From: Puccinia triticina
Lineage: Eukaryota > Basidiomycota > Pucciniomycetes > Pucciniales > Pucciniaceae
NCBI RefSeq assembly: GCF_026914185.1
Contig: NC_070566.1
Coordinates: forward strand, 4,650,001 to 4,714,000
DNA: 64,000 bases
Direction: 5' to 3'
Part shown: positions 52,884 through 62,788 of the stretch, one piece after another
Position numbering within the stretch: position 1 is the stretch's first letter
Layout: each line of letters opens with the position of its first letter
The notes under the pieces: generated by a model
Database searches by the model: none
Seen by the model: only the letters and a program-made list of their open reading frames with translations
Told to the model about the DNA's origin: nothing
Position numbers and translations under genes: made by a program

Positions 52884-55126
52884 ATGACTCTGGAATCGCC
52901 GCGGTTAATTTGCCTTGCCATGGTACTTCTCTACTATTCCTGTCTTACATTGGCAACACCGCCCTTGATCCCCAAAGCTGGAGCTAAAGAGCCTTTGAAT
53001 ATTGGAACTGATGTAATTAAAGACTGGCCATCGTTGACACCTCAGCCTACTGAACGGAGAACGGTCGCTGATCAGGACTTCTACCACGGTTCTCTCAATA
53101 CACACTCACCGTTTTTCTATCCGCGTGATGGTCATCTTCATACAAATGGGAATCTCTTATTGTCACATGGTGTGTTCTTAGTATGTGTCATTGTCTCTGC
53201 CGTACGTATCTGAAAACTCCCTTTGTAGACCCTGATTTCGAAACCTGGATGGATCAAAGATTCTCCGACTACTTAAAAACACAAACCCAAAGTAATGAAT
53301 CACCATCAGGAGAGTGTTTCAATTCTCTGGTTGCCAATGATATCAATGCCTACGAAGGTCGGATCAAGCGCAATCCTATCAATGCGAGACTTCTACGGCC
53401 GGGTTCACTTGCTGACTAAATATCCCCCACCGTGATGATGTGAATTGCAGACCCTTTTTTAAGCTGGATGGAGCAAACACCCCCCGATCATTTTGAGCCA
53501 TTACCCCAGAGTATTGGATCACCATCGGGAGAACATGTATATTCTATGATTTCCAATGATGCCAACGCCTACGAAGGTCAGTGATTTCAATGCCTACGAA
53601 GGTCGGATCAAGCGCAATCCCAGCAATGCAAGACTTCTACGGCCGGGTTCACTTGCTGACTAAATATCCCCCACCGTGATGATGTGAATTGCAGACCCTC
53701 TTTTAAGCTGGATGGAGCAAACACCCCCCGGTCATTTTGAGCCATTACCCCAGAGTATTGGGTCACCATCGGGAGAACATGCGTATTCTATGATTCCCAA
53801 TGATACCAACGGCTACGAAGGTCAGATGAAGCGCAGTCCAATGAAAGCAACACTTCTTGCCCCAAGTTGACTGAATGATCAAATATTCCCTACCGCGCTG
53901 ATGTGAATTGTGGATGCAGAGCATTCTTTAAGCTGGACGGAACGAACACCCTCCGGTCATTTGCCATCAGGAGAACGGGTGAATTCCATGATTGGCAATG
54001 ATGATAATGCCTACAAGGGTCAGATCAAGCGCAGTCCTATCGATGCAACACTTTCTCGGCCAAGTTGATTTGCTGAAAACGATCCCGCATTTTTTCCTTA
54101 ATGTATCTAGAACCGGTCGAAAAGGTTGCCAATCCGGATGAAAGCTCCAATTTCATATTAGGGAAAAACCCAAGATCCATCCTGGGGAAACGCCCAAGAT
54201 CCGCACCAACAGGAGAATTAGATCCTCCATTCCAAGCGCTCTCGACATTCAGATGGCGTACGTTAGCGGAATTATACAACAATGATAAACATGTGAAAAA
54301 TATTTATCTGCTTGTGAGGAAGGTGCTTGAGAAAATACCAGAAAGTCATGAATATGAAAAAATCACTGAAAAGTACACCCAACTTGTTCGAGATGAATTG
54401 CGTGATCTTTTCAAGAAAGGAGAAAGGCGGGGGGAAATCATAATAGACCCAGAAAACTTACCAATCAAAATATACAAGTCAGCTAGGAAGAACGATCAAT
54501 ATCAATACAAGATTCGACTGCGAAACTTTCGCTCCTTGCGCCGAAAGGACAAGGATCAGGAAAAGGAAAAGGGCGGGGAAAAGAAAAAAGCAAAGGACAA
54601 GGACAAGGACAGACAGCCAACTCGCCAAGAAATACTGAGTGTCCGAGTTGGCAGAATCATTAAATATCTCAGCTGTTATCACAATTTGTTCAGGTTATAT
54701 GGAATAGATCGGATGATGTTTGGGGAGACAGGCAGTACACAAGAAGAGTTATTGGGATGGCTTTGGAAAATTCTATTTGAAGGAACTCAGGAAAGATGGC
54801 CACTAATTGGCCAAATCACATCCCATGAAGATCTAACATGTTATGATAAATTCTTTCAGAGCAACACTCAGAAATATCTACTCAATTTAATTAGTTCAAC
54901 TCCGCAGGGCGCCCTCACGGTAAACAAGGAGTTGGGCTTGAAGGCTGCAATTGATTTGATGTGGTTTTGGTACAAAGAATCAGCTTCTGGCATCATCAAC
55001 AATGATTCTTCAACAATCATTCCTCATTCTCCCAAACCTGTTCAAAAGAAGATTTATGAAAAAAAAGTTGAGTGGGTATTGCAGGAAATATATAATCAAG
55101 GTTCAAAGAGGATGCGCAACTGGTAA
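52884..55126 (+). CDS. Predicted secreted protein built by tandem exon duplication
   Basis: Exons 52884-53169, 53229-53357, 53451-53576, 53695-53820, 53920-54018, 54111-55126; every exon 1-5 ends in phase 1, and the joined frame is 593 aa. Residues 1-24 form a signal peptide (ICLAMVLLYYSCLTLA). Exons 2-5 encode four homologous cassettes (residues ~96-138, 139-180, 181-222, 223-255). The common plan is a Trp near residue 6 (SWMEQ or TWMDQ), SPSGE in the middle and ND-x-N-x-Y-(E/K)-G at the end. The last exon encodes a charged helical region with a Lys/Asp tract (KDKDQEKEKGG, then KAKDKDKDR) and a globular C-terminus (LFRLYGIDRMMFGETG, LLGWLWKILFEGTQERWPL, AIDLMWFWYKESASG). Introns 2-5 are also duplicated. 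Adding or losing a cassette would not shift the frame. Unknown family; a candidate secreted effector by signal peptide and repeat structure (inference). Confidence 0.82.
53358..54110 (+). repeat. Exon-intron tandem cassettes
   Basis: Four cassettes of exon plus intron. Intron 2 (53358-53450) and the last 93 nt of intron 3 (53602-53694) are nearly identical. Exons 3 and 4 differ at about eight of 126 positions. Cassette 5 is the most diverged and lacks a central stretch of its exon. The first 25 nt of intron 3 contain a leftover copy of an exon end (ATTTCAATGCCTACGAAG). Confidence 0.85.
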
Positions 55127-55602
55127 AATCTCAACAGCACAAATCCACCCAATCCCAAAATAGTAATTCTTTTCCACAGTCACTTCAAAAAAAAAATGAC
55201 CACAGTGAATTTACATATAGAAAGCCAATATTTCCACATTAATATCTAGGAAATTTGCCCCATTTTGTTATTTCAAAACAACTATGGCCCGTTTGGATGC
55301 CGCAAATTCTGTTATAAATCACATAATTTATAACAGGGGTCGCCCGGGGAATAACACTTGTTCATTTTGTGTTTAGGGCAGCCAGTAATGTTTTAAAATG
55401 GGTCCCAAGACCCATTGATTGGGTCCCAACTGCTAGCACAACAGTCAGATAGACGGGTATCCGGGTCTCCTCCCTTTTTCTACCAAAAATGAACACCTGC
55501 ACCTGCACCCAGAACATGCCAATGGGCACCTGTGGTCATTTCTAGTGGGCTGCGTGGCATTAGCTCACCCCAGGCAAGTTTTGTGCTGCTGTGGGTCTAA
55601 TT
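55127..55602. other. 3' flank with transposon ends
   Basis: No gene. Contains a GGCCCGTTTGGATG foldback (55286-55346) and a hAT-type right end (about 55440-55544). Confidence 0.5.
55286..55346. mobile_element. GGCCC-GTTTGGA foldback element, copy C (one end degraded)
   Basis: Starts GGCCCGTTTGGATGCC, with CTGTTATAAAT facing ATTTATAACAG across a short loop. The right terminal GGCCC motif is degraded (GGGTCGCCCGG). The terminal motif and GTTATAAAT block are shared with copy A at 28071. Confidence 0.6.
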
Positions 55603-55690
55603 TAGAGATGGCCATTTGGACCCGGGTACCACCTGCAAATTTGTCTCTATTTGGACACACAGCACCCACCAATGGGTACCAGTGGTACTT
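55440..55690. mobile_element. hAT-type ends: a right end and a separate left end
   Basis: 55440-55544 has CACCTGCACCTGCACC and ends GGTCATTTCTA (a right end). 55603 onward starts TAGAGATGGCCATTTGGACC with CGGGTACCACC (a left end). They lie about 60 bp apart as end-to-start, so they belong to two different truncated copies of the family at 31841. Confidence 0.5.
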
Positions 55691-55729
55691 GAGGCGGGTA
55701 CAACGGTTACCCCCACTATGTTTTGAAAT

Positions 55730-56150
55730 TTACAGGTCATTGAGTGGGGTACACACCCCTCTTGATGGCCGGTCATTGAGCTGAGTACACACCCCTCTTG
55801 CTGAATGCACATTGAGCAGGGTACACATCCCACTTGATGACCAGCAATCAAGTGGGATGTGCACTCCACACAATGACCGGCAATTGATTGGGGGTGTAGG
55901 TGGGTCATTGAATGGGGTACACAACCTGCAGGATCATTGGTGATCAAGTGGGGCCAACACCCTTGATGACCGGCCATGGACAAGTGGATCCCACACCCCC
56001 ACACCCCACTTGATGACTAGACCTTGAGTGGGGTGGTCATGATGGCTGGCCATTAAGTGCAGTGATCATGATGGCTGGCCATTAAGCGCAGGGTGTACTC
56101 TGCTCAATGACCGGCCTACACCCCCACTTGATGGCCAGTCATTGGGTGGA
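55730..56150. repeat. Degenerate minisatellite (TGATGACCGG / CATTGAGTGGGGTACAC)
   Basis: About ten imperfect units of 35-45 bp containing TTGATG(A/G)CC(G/A)G, TCATTGAGTGGG(G)T and ACAC(C/A)CC motifs, some units in inverted order. It fills the gap between the secreted gene flank and copia element 2. Confidence 0.7.
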
Positions 56151-56153
56151 GTC

Positions 56154-56292
56154 TGTTGTCACACAGACAAGATCCAGAGACAAAACAGATGATATTGATA
56201 ATGTTTCCGCTCTCCCTCGGACAGAAGTCCAAGATAGAGCCAGTACCGTGACTGCGGCGAGGCTAAGGCTGTGTAGCCCCCTCTGCGCTACA
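56154..56292 (-). repeat. Putative 3' LTR of copia element 2
   Basis: On the minus strand a purine tract (GCAAGAGGGGGG) is followed by TGTAGCGCAGAGGGGGCT; the opposite boundary reads TGTGTGACAACA. TG..CA ends and position downstream of RNase H fit an LTR, but the partner LTR is not in view, so the limits are tentative. Confidence 0.45.
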
Positions 56293-56438
56293 ACCCCCCT
56301 CTTGCCGTAGACATGGTACCGCCAATACAATGTATATACAGTAAAATCTCAACAAAAAAAATAAAGGAAAAAAAACATAAGAGATATTTGAGAAAAAAAA
56401 ATTAACAAGAGCATAGAAACAAAACAGGAAAAACTTCA

Positions 56439-59400
56439 TCATGGCTGCATAATTCTGTTTCTCAAGGAAACAAAACTCTCTGGTGCCATGCACTTGGTAA
56501 AAATATCAGCTAGTTGATCTTTAGTACCTACCCATTCCAAGGTTGTTTTCTTCTGAAAGAGAGATTCATTAATAGTTATATAAAAATCTTGGTCAGTGTG
56601 GTGTGTCCTTTTGTTGGAAGCATCATCTGTTGACATTTTGATGGCTGATTGGTTATCACAGAAAAGGAAGCCAACAAAATCTTTCTTCAAAACGTCCTTG
56701 AGAAGGTGTCTTACCCACAGAACTTGTCTTGTTGCCACACCTAGCGCCATGTATTCTGCATGGCAGGTGGACAAAGCCACCGACAGCTGTCTCCTCAAAA
56801 CCCAGAGAACTGGACAGTTCAAAAAGGTGATCAGGACTCCATACAATGATCTCAAGAATTCACCGCCCCAGGACACATCTGCAAAACACTTCAAAGGCTT
56901 TAGGTCAGTGGACGCGAAGAGTGATAGCTTTTTTGTCCTGCTCCCCGCGAGGTAGTTCACTAAATGTTCTACTCCCTTCCAATGCGCAACTCCCGGTTTT
57001 GCTTCAAAGCGCGCCAGGTAATTGACTGCAAAACAAATGTCAGGCCTAGTACCTACTGCCAGATAACTCAAAGATCCAATCACTGATAGGTATCTCCCTG
57101 AGTCTGCAACAATCCCTTTGTCATCCATTGTCGCATTGAAACCCAACGGCAGGGGAGTTGCAGCCGTTGTCATTCCGTCCCAGTGTCTGTCCAATATGCC
57201 TTCAATTAGCTCCCTTTGGTACAACTGAAAACCTTTTTCCAATCTCTCAACGTTCAGGCCCACAATTGAATCCAGTCCGCTGGACCATTTGATTTTCAGA
57301 ATATTCTTCAGATCAAGGTCCAGCTTCCTCAGCAGCGCCACTCTCAAAGACGTAACCACTTCATTGTCCACATGTAGCCAAACCACTCCCGCTTTGTCTG
57401 GATGCCTGAGAATATACAAACTATTGTCATATTGAGAAGGTGAGTAGCCAAACTTGTCAAGGACATTCTTCAGATGCAGCCACCAGCAGTGTGCTGCCTG
57501 CCGTGTGTTGTACAATGTCTTCTTCAGAAGGAGCGCATGCACCGGTGCCACCTCCATTCCTTCAGGTGGCTTAACCCATACCTCCTCATTGATGGGCGAG
57601 TTAAGGTAGGCTGCTACAAAATCAAAACTTTGGACTGGCCATCCATACGCAGCTGAAACCGTTAGTATTAATATGAGAGACACAAATGTGGCCGTAGGCG
57701 CAAATGTCACATTGAAGTATTGTCCTTCTACCTGCGTGAAGCCTTTCGCTACATACCTTGCCTTGAAACAGACTCCTTTGCCATTCACCAAAGGTTTTGT
57801 CGCAAATATCCATCTGCCGCCAAGTGCCTTCTTGTTGTCTGGTTTCAGTCACAGCACCCAAACTCTCATCTGTTCCAGGTTTGAGAGTTCTGCGGAGATT
57901 GCTTTAGACCAGGCCTCCTTTTTGGGTGAATTCATTGCCTGTTTGAAAGTATTAGGAACTGCAATGGCATAAAACTGGCATAGTTCAATTATCTTGTCAA
58001 CAATTAGTTCTTGATTTGTGGATTCAATCTTGTTTGAGAAATCCCCTAGTTCAAGCAGATTCATAATGAAATCTACTGAAAGCTTTTGCGGGGAGGGCAC
58101 CAGCCCCGCAACTGGTCCAGAAAGAATTTTCTCAGGAGCCGGTGGTCCTTGAGCAACCACGATATTGTTGAGGAATCACACCATTGCTGAGGAGACAAAC
58201 ATTTTTTAGTTAGGCAGCCAAAAGAGCCATCCTTTGCTGGACTCCAGATGCGCAATGAAATGCCCTTTTACAGCCCTTTCATCCAGTTTCTTTCTTTTTT
58301 CATGTGGAACATGGACATACCCTAGACTTCCAAAAACCCTGAAGTGATCATATTGCGGTTTTCAACCAAACATTGCTTCATAGGGTGTCACATCCCCACT
58401 TGCTGTGTTTGGGATCCTGTTGAGGATGTGTCCCACTCATACAAAAGAGTAGCTCCAGAATTCCTTTGGCAGGGGGCTGTTGATCAGTACCATCCAACTC
58501 ATGTTGGCAAGAGTCCTGTTGAAGCGCTCTATCACACCATTCTGGTAGTGATGGTACGGTAGAAATTTCTTGGCTGCAATTCCTTTCAAAGTCAGAAAAT
58601 AGCTCAGAACCTTGCTAGCAAATTCCCCTCCATTGTTGCTCCTTAGTGTGCCAATGCGCTTTCCGGTTGCTTGTTCTAGTCTAGTAACTATTGCCATTAT
58701 ATGTGTTTCAGCCTCATTTTTGGTTTTCAGAACTCTTACAAAGGTATACCCTTTCGCCATATCCCTCATTTTCATGGGATATTTGCCACCATCAATTGAG
58801 TTGACCTGGAACGGCCCCATCAAATCCACGGCCATCACATCCAGACGTTCCACTTTCCGCAATGTTGACGCCAAAGGATTGATTTGCGTGCTTTTGCTGA
58901 TGGCGCAGACCAGACAGTGTATTTTTACGGGGGGAATCTCCTCAGGCAGTCCTAGCCCTAGCTGCTGTTTGACCATTTTTCTGATATGCCTGAGACTGGC
59001 AAGGCCAAAAATCCTGTGGTAGTGCAAAAGCTCAATCTCATCTTTTTTCAGTGTCTCAGGTCTCCATTCAAAACCTGACACATGACCTAGAACCACAGTG
59101 GTTCTTTGAAGACGTCATCACTGGGAGGCAAAGTGGCTTTAGAAGATAGAAAAGTTAATGTGTTCATTTCATTCTTGACCGGTGAATTTACAGAAACAGA
59201 AGAGACAGGATGACAAGGAACATATGCGGATGTATAATGAGAAACATGGCTGTGGGTTGAATCGCCGCCAAAAGGCTTATTGGCACTTGCTAACAATACG
59301 CTGCATGCTGATAAAGTTGATAATGTCAAATCTGCTCACACCATTGGGTAAGGCATACACCAACGGTTTTTGGTAGGCTCAAAAGCGCAGGAGAATAGCC

Positions 59401-59544
59401 GGATACCGTCAGACCGAGAAATATGAAATGTTTCTGTTTTGTTGTCATACTAGAGGCCAAAGCGGCTACGCCGCTGCAGGATCTAAGATCCCCCTTTTTC
59501 TGCAGAATGGCCCCGCCTGCACCCTGTTGAACCATGCTTGCCAT
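56439..59544 (-). pseudogene. Ty1/copia pol remnant 2
   Basis: Minus strand. 59096-58437 encodes the pre-integrase and integrase: LLHYHRIFGLASLRHIRK, LDVMAVDLMGPF, then TLRSNNGGEF where RTDNGGEF is expected (catalytic Asp replaced by Asn), and YHHYQNGVIERFNRTLANM. 58160-57849 is the linker. 57791-56439 is a 450-codon open frame for reverse transcriptase and RNase H: CFKARYVAKGFTQVEGQYF, LYNTRQAAHCWWLHLKN, WLHVDNEVV where HVDD/YVDD is expected (second Asp to Asn), LSYLAVGTRPDICFAVNYLA, STCHAEYMALGVATRQVLWV, and LADIFTKCM at the end. Catalytic substitutions and stops between segments make it inactive although the RT frame is long. 59544-59100 holds a poorly preserved upstream part; no gag was found. 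Confidence 0.88.
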
Positions 59545-60870
59545 CCAGTGATTGTAAGGCCTCCATTATGATCTACCGCACTGCAAAATAATAAAACTAT
59601 GGCCAAGCCTACCCCCCTCATCCTCAATACCTGGTGCTCCCAACTTCAAGGTTATCTGTGGTTACTTCCAAAGTGCCACCTCCTCCGCCCCCCCCTCCCC
59701 CCCAATGGACCCAGTTGCAAGGGATGAGGTTTGACCCCAGCAAGGCAAGGGGAGTGGGTGTTGCAGTTGGGGTGAGGTTCAGTTGCAACCAGAAAATGAA
59801 ATAGCCAAAGCGTTTTTTTATTGCTAATTAGGTTTTGATTTTGTGCACTCTATGAAATATGGCTACAGTGATTGTTGAGAGCTACTTGTTTTGTTAAGCA
59901 ATTATGTACCAGTGTATTCCTGGATAAATTATTTACATGTCCCATGTACAACCTCCCAGAAAGCCCCCTCAACACACCTCCTTAATCCACAGTGGGAGAA
60001 TAGGAGACCCTGAATTCAATCATTCCTGAGCTAGTCTATACAGTGAGAATGCATATTGCATAAGTGGATTTTGCATATTCCAAAGTAGGGTTATACCCCA
60101 AAGCTGCATATGGCAGAAGTGGATTTTGCATATTCCAAAGTAGGGTTATACCCCAAAGCTGCATATTGCATAAGTACAATATTGCATAATCTCATGTAAA
60201 TGCATGTCACGGCATAGCACATTTCAACTGTTAATTGTGTTAAACCCCCCCCCAAAGAAAAAAAAAAGAAAAAAACAATCAATAACTACTTGGTTTGTTG
60301 TGTGTCAGTGTCTTCCTGATTAAATTATTATACTTGTCCCATGTCACTGTGTCCAAAAACAGTTCATTTGCAACAGGTTGTGTGGTCATGTTGCAAATCA
60401 TGTCAGATATGGGCATGTCATGAACTGTCAGGATTGCATGACAGGTTTTTGCATAGCTATCATGAGAGTTAAAGCTCTGTGAACCCCTCTGCACAGTCAC
60501 TGCATAAGTGACATATACCCCATTGTGCTTACATGTTGTCTGCATGACAAGGAGACCTGTGAAATTAAAGGTCCTCTATGTTATTACAGGCAGGTGTAAC
60601 CTGTCCTACATACATGAATTCTTTTTGCATGCAGTGTGTGCAGCCTACCTAACCCCCCCCCCCAAAAAAAAAAAAAAAAAAAACACTTACTTGACAGGGT
60701 GGTACAGTCCTTAGATGACTGCAGATTGATGAATGACAGCACCAGATCACAAGCAACAGTGAACACCAACCTCAATAAAAGTCCCAGATGAAATTGCAGA
60801 TTAAGAAAAGATGGAAGATATGTGGATATGAAAAAAAGAGTGAGTCATGATAAGATCAATAGAGAACTGA
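59545..60870. other. AT-rich repeat-bearing region, no gene
   Basis: Contains C-runs (59685-59702), a 55-bp tandem duplication (60050-60160), homopolymer C/A tracts at 60246-60276 and 60653-60682, and a diverged direct repeat (59887-59955 with 60287-60350, sharing a CTACTTG(T/G)TTTGTT block, TTCCTG, AAATTATT and TGTCCCATGT). No coding evidence. Confidence 0.5.
60050..60165. repeat. 55-bp tandem duplication
   Basis: GCATATTGCATAAGTGGATT (60051) through CCCCAAAGCT is repeated at once from GCATATGGCAGAAGTGGATT (60106), then a third partial GCATATTGCATAAGT. The units differ at about three positions. Confidence 0.8.
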
Positions 60871-61495
60871 TCATATTGGTAGCTCCAAATGTGAAACCTC
60901 CATGATGGGCAGCATTCCTTTTGGGGTGAGTGCAACCAGAACCTCATAGACTGTTAGCCACAGCTCAAAGATAGTGATTTGGATAAAGTTGGTCTTGGAC
61001 TGCTTGATCTTTCTGGTCAGCTCATTTTGTTGAACCAGTGATGAGGATGAGGATGTCAAGGGTACTGATGATTATTTGAGTAAGGTTTGTAATTCCAATA
61101 GGGGCTGTAAGTGGCAGGTGTACATTACAATGGTCAACAAGGCCAGCAAACTATCCAGCAGGTTTGGAATAATTGAGTTGGGTTCATATTCTGAACCAGT
61201 GATCAACCTGAAGCAATGTACGCTAGTGCATCAGATTCAAGAGTTCTCTTCTTGCAGAACTGATTAGCCTTAACATGATATCTCACCCTTCAAATTTACC
61301 CTTGAACAACTCTTGGCAAACCCTCAAGAGATCTTGAGCGCACTGGAACATTTCCTTGGATTTGGAGTGGTTGTTTGGTTCCTTTTGTCGCTCGTTTAGC
61401 TGGATTATTGACTTGAGGTTTTGAAGGAGGAGGATCAAGAGATGCAGGCTGAGGAGGATTTTGATGAAGTCATAAGATCTCATTCGTCGTCTCAT
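60871..61495 (-). pseudogene. Possible remnant of a rust multicopy protein family
   Basis: 61495-61283 (minus) reads LLLQNLKSIIQLNERQKEPN and a following CAQDLLRVCQELF. 61059-60871 reads KIKQSKTNFIQITIFELWLTVYEV. The LLxxLKxxxxLxxxxxxxEPN pattern is like the LPLLARQLSRLQQLLDP region of the 410-aa protein at 12413. Similarity is weak and no continuous gene can be drawn. Confidence 0.3.
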
Positions 61496-61517
61496 TGGGT
61501 TTTCTATGGGCCCAGTT

Positions 61518-62030
61518 CATCTCGAGAGGGAGCGCGGGGCTCTTGCGAGTACGAAGTTGCTGGTGAACGGTGAGCTTGCTGCCCGACTTGCGCGGGACGG
61601 AGGGGGTCTCCCCTGCGGCTCTCGGCCTGGTTGATGACATCAACCCAGAGCAGGGAGATGGGGATGAGCTCGGCGATCTGGGCGAGCCGGCGTTGGGTGG
61701 GTAGTATCGGCCAGCTCTGGGAAGCGATGACAATAATGATGGTTGTGGCTGTGTGGGTCTGGTGTTGTTGAGGACGTGGCTCGGAGAGATTGGCTTGTTA
61801 AGGCTGACTGGCGGCGACGGGAGACGGGCGGCAGCGGCTGGCAGAGGGGGCGGACGCCTGGGCGATGGAGAGGACGACGAGGGGCCGGAGATGCTTGCCC
61901 TGCTGAAGCGAGGCGAGGAAGTCGGTCGCGATTGAGTTGAGCTGTTGGAGGTCCGAGCCGACGAGTGACCATATCTCCTGCCTTAGCTGGCCGAGCCCGG
62001 TCTGCAAGAGTGCGAGAGTTTGCATTGTTT
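61518..62030 (-). pseudogene. COQ1-like polyprenyl-diphosphate synthase fragment, decayed
   Basis: The minus strand from 62025 reads LGQLRQEIWSLVGSDLQQLN, then GKHLRPLVVLSIAQAS. After an in-frame TAA near 61794 it continues in the same frame with LPTQRRLAQIAELI, then LLWVDVINQAESRRGDPLRP. Intact trans-prenyl synthases of ubiquinone synthesis (COQ1, mitochondrial) have SxQRRLAEIxEMIHxASLLHDDVIDxAxxRRGxP here: the first Asp-rich motif DDxxD is reduced to VDVIN. The reading then degrades and stops near 61518, well before the second Asp-rich motif. A full-length functional copy should exist elsewhere in the genome. Confidence 0.65.
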
Positions 62031-62666
62031 GTTACAAAGACGGGGTCAAAGAAAGCAGCTGAGGCCCTGCAGATGGGATGTGTTTCGGACTTGCACGTAG
62101 TTGAGGTCCTGCACCAGGAGAGCAGCCTCCATCGCAGTCACAGGTGTGCCATCACGGCCAATCAAACTGTTGATGTCAAAAACTGCAGTCATCGAGGCTT
62201 GCGGGGATACGGATTGGACAATCATGAAATTAGCTGACTGGAACAAAACTGTGCCAGACTAAGCTCCTGACCTTGACGACATCAGCCAGGTTTTGAGAGT
62301 TACATCCAATTCCTTCGCTAAAACTTGAGCAAATCCGATACAAGGAGCATCTGTTGAGGTCAAGTAAGAGGTTGCTACTTCGAGCTGGTCCAACCAACGG
62401 GACTGACAAGAGCATTGAACTAAATCAACAAATATCAATCGGAGGTCAGTTTGGGCAGTGAATTGCTTTGGAATTGAATTGAAACAGTAAACCTTGTTGT
62501 ACATGGGGGTGGCAGTTCATATGGTGATACAGCTAGTTCCTGACAGCCAGTAGCGCGGCCTGGAAGGGTAGTTGTTGACGCCGCGTGGCTTGGCTGAGGA
62601 TGAGTGAGCGTGGCGGTGGTGCGGAGGCAGTGAGCGGGCGAATTGTTGTGATATGGTCGTGCAGAC
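62031..62666 (-). other. Upstream part of the COQ1-like remnant or unrelated sequence
   Basis: 62666-62435 (minus) opens MSARPYHNNSPAHCLRTTAT and continues Ser/Thr/His/Arg-rich without acidic residues, resembling a mitochondrial presequence. 62405-62259 contains WLDQLEVATSYL and ELDVTLKTWL; 62200-62090 contains FDINSLIGRDGTPVTAMEAA. I could not connect these to known COQ1 sequence, so their relation is unproven. Confidence 0.3.
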
Positions 62667-62775
62667 ATGATGACATTCCTAGAATGGGAGACGAGAAACA
62701 CTATATATACTATCTACAAGCTACGCCGCAGTCGACTGGTACTGGACTGGGTATAAGCATACTCATGTCCTAACA
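62667..62775 (-). repeat. Putative 3' LTR of copia element 3
   Basis: On the minus strand GACAGGGGGGG (primer tract) is followed by TGTTAGGACATGAGTATG. The segment contains TATATATAG near 62700 and ends GGAATGTCATCA. About 109 bp with TG..CA ends. Confidence 0.55.
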
Positions 62776-62788
62776 CCCCCCCTGTCGA

